NCBI RefSeq assembly: GCF_964340395.1
Contig: NC_135553.1
Span: 23,039,449-23,074,448, forward strand
DNA from: Glandiceps talaboti
Lineage: Eukaryota > Hemichordata > Enteropneusta > Spengelidae
DNA length: 35,000 nt
Reading direction: 5' to 3'
Part shown: one piece after another, positions 33,642-35,000 of the stretch
How positions within the stretch are numbered: the first letter of the stretch is position 1
Layout of the letters: every line of letters begins with the position of its first letter
Translations under genes and position numbers: made by a program
The notes under the pieces: generated by a model
The model's database searches: none
The model's input: the letters and a program-made list of their open reading frames with translations, nothing else
Told to the model about the DNA's origin: nothing

Positions 33642-34561
33642 CTGTCAAAAGCAACGATGTAAAATATGTGATCAACATTCTCTTCTCTGACTTTAACTAA
33701 TATTAGATGTCATCTTGGCTTGGATCAGATTGTTGACAATGACGGTATACAGTTGCCATTATGTTCACATTATAGCGGCGACAATACATGACAACACATG
33801 TGGATCTACATTGGAAGAATGTTAAGCCTTAAGAAACGGAGTGGTGGAGGGGGGGGCGTAATATCCACGCGAAACCATGAAACCATTAACGATTGTTCAT
33901 ATGCCAAATTGCCAAAAACGAATACTCTAACAGTAATATCATTGGCTTTTATTAACAATGTTAAAGGGACATGCTCTATAATTTTAAAAGTTATTTAACA
34001 TGTTTTACTGTTTAGTGAAACGTGGAAATTATCAGTGGTCACTGGCAGACTTACATCATACATGTAGACTGGCACAGACCACGTTTACAGTATGAACCGT
34101 TTTCTCATGCGTCTTTTTATTCATAGTACTCGGCCCCGGCAAAAAAATGCGCATTTTGATTTATACATTTTCACTTTCTCTACTAAGAAACGTTTACCGA
34201 TGTTTGTCTTTGCTTTGCATATTCTATACATTTATGAGAAATTATTGAATGCTGTATTATACCACGACGATCGCTCATTCAGCCCCGTCATCAACTCTAT
34301 CTTTAGTGTATGGCAACACCCTCAGGAGATGTACCTTACATTTCAATGTGGTTCAGTGCATGTATACTTAATAATCCAATATAAGATTAAGTTATGAAAG
34401 TATTTAAGTGTACCTAATTATGGGGAAAGCGTCCTGTTCAAGCACCTGTAATTTTAGTTTAAGAATAGCCCTATAGATCTCGCTCACCAAACGTAAATAT
34501 ATTACATTTTCACGCATAATGATTGACATATATCTGTCGATCGATCGACTGACTGACTGAC

Positions 34562-34596
<35 letters not shown>

Positions 34597-35000
34597 TCGT
34601 CCGTCTGGCTGGCTGGCTGGCTGAACGCATGGATCTCTAAGCCTCAGTTGATAGACTCTCACTTAGAACTTTTCTGATGTATGTAGTTAGAAAAATACTA
34701 AATATCCAAGTGATTTTTTCACTGTGGAATTGGTCCACTAAATTGACTACTAAGGTGTTGAATCCATGTATACCATGCCTATCAACTCAAATATTCTGAC
34801 AATAAATACTTGTCGTGTTACTCATTATTTACATTGCTGTCACCATTGATACAAAATGGGTTGACCTTGTCGAATTTGATACAAATCAACCTTTTTTGGG
34901 TCCAACCAAAACCTATTTAACCTTATGTGTTTCAACGAGACGTACTGAGATGATATTTGTTGTACAAACTGTAATTGGTAACATAAAATGGTGTACATGT
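33642..35000 (-). other. Gene D intron in the 5' UTR (runs off the window)
   Basis: It aligns with the matching intron of C up to the last base. By that alignment the donor of the D non-coding exon lies a few tens of bases beyond position 35000. It contains the TGTC microsatellite (34540-34620) and the conserved block 34725-34855. No coding exon. Confidence 0.5.
34540..34620. repeat. (CTGA)n(CTGT)n(CTGG)n microsatellite
   Basis: A tetranucleotide array, counterpart of 24844-25070 in C. Confidence 0.95.

Overview
The window is eukaryotic nuclear DNA. Genes are split by GT-AG introns, the sequence is AT-rich, and dinucleotide and tetranucleotide microsatellites are abundant, as are short palindromic transposon relics and eroded LINE fragments. 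Together with the gene family present, this suggests a non-vertebrate bilaterian, probably a marine invertebrate. The sequence alone does not settle the phylum.

Almost all the real coding content is one tandem array of four paralogous genes on the minus strand, called A to D here. Their coding spans are A 492-5976, B 10460-14630, C 18534-23812 and D 28013-33626. Each has six coding exons of matching size and phase and encodes a four-pass membrane protein of about 295-327 residues. The hydrophobic core reads as a CD20/MS4A-like (membrane-spanning 4-domain) protein, followed by a long Pro/Gln-rich cytoplasmic tail. All four reading frames join cleanly across all splice sites (984, 903, 888 and 891 bp). 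A spliced non-coding 5' exon under a conserved CRE-bearing promoter block is visible for A, B and C. The one for D would lie just past the right edge.

The intron sequences pair A with B and C with D, which implies an old duplication followed by two younger ones, or duplications homogenised by conversion. The repeat unit is 8-10 kb. Comparing units exposes later insertions. These include a 91-bp hairpin MITE with a 9-bp target duplication (unit A), a hAT-like MITE and a broken LINE reverse-transcriptase fragment (unit B), a LINE fragment in antisense (unit C), and a 325-bp inverted-repeat element plus a 413-bp internal duplication (unit D).

The most interesting biology is in the tails and the second extracellular loop. 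C and D end in PPPNYDSL, which combines a PPxY (WW/Nedd4-type) motif with a YxxL sorting motif. A has lost the PPxY, kept YxxF and gained a stop-loss extension carrying an acidic dileucine. B keeps PPxY but lost the YxxPhi through an 18-bp deletion. D has duplicated the motif in frame downstream of its stop. The loop between TM3 and TM4 is a Tyr-rich, length-variable stretch that differs in every copy. No RNA genes, CRISPR arrays or prokaryotic features were seen.
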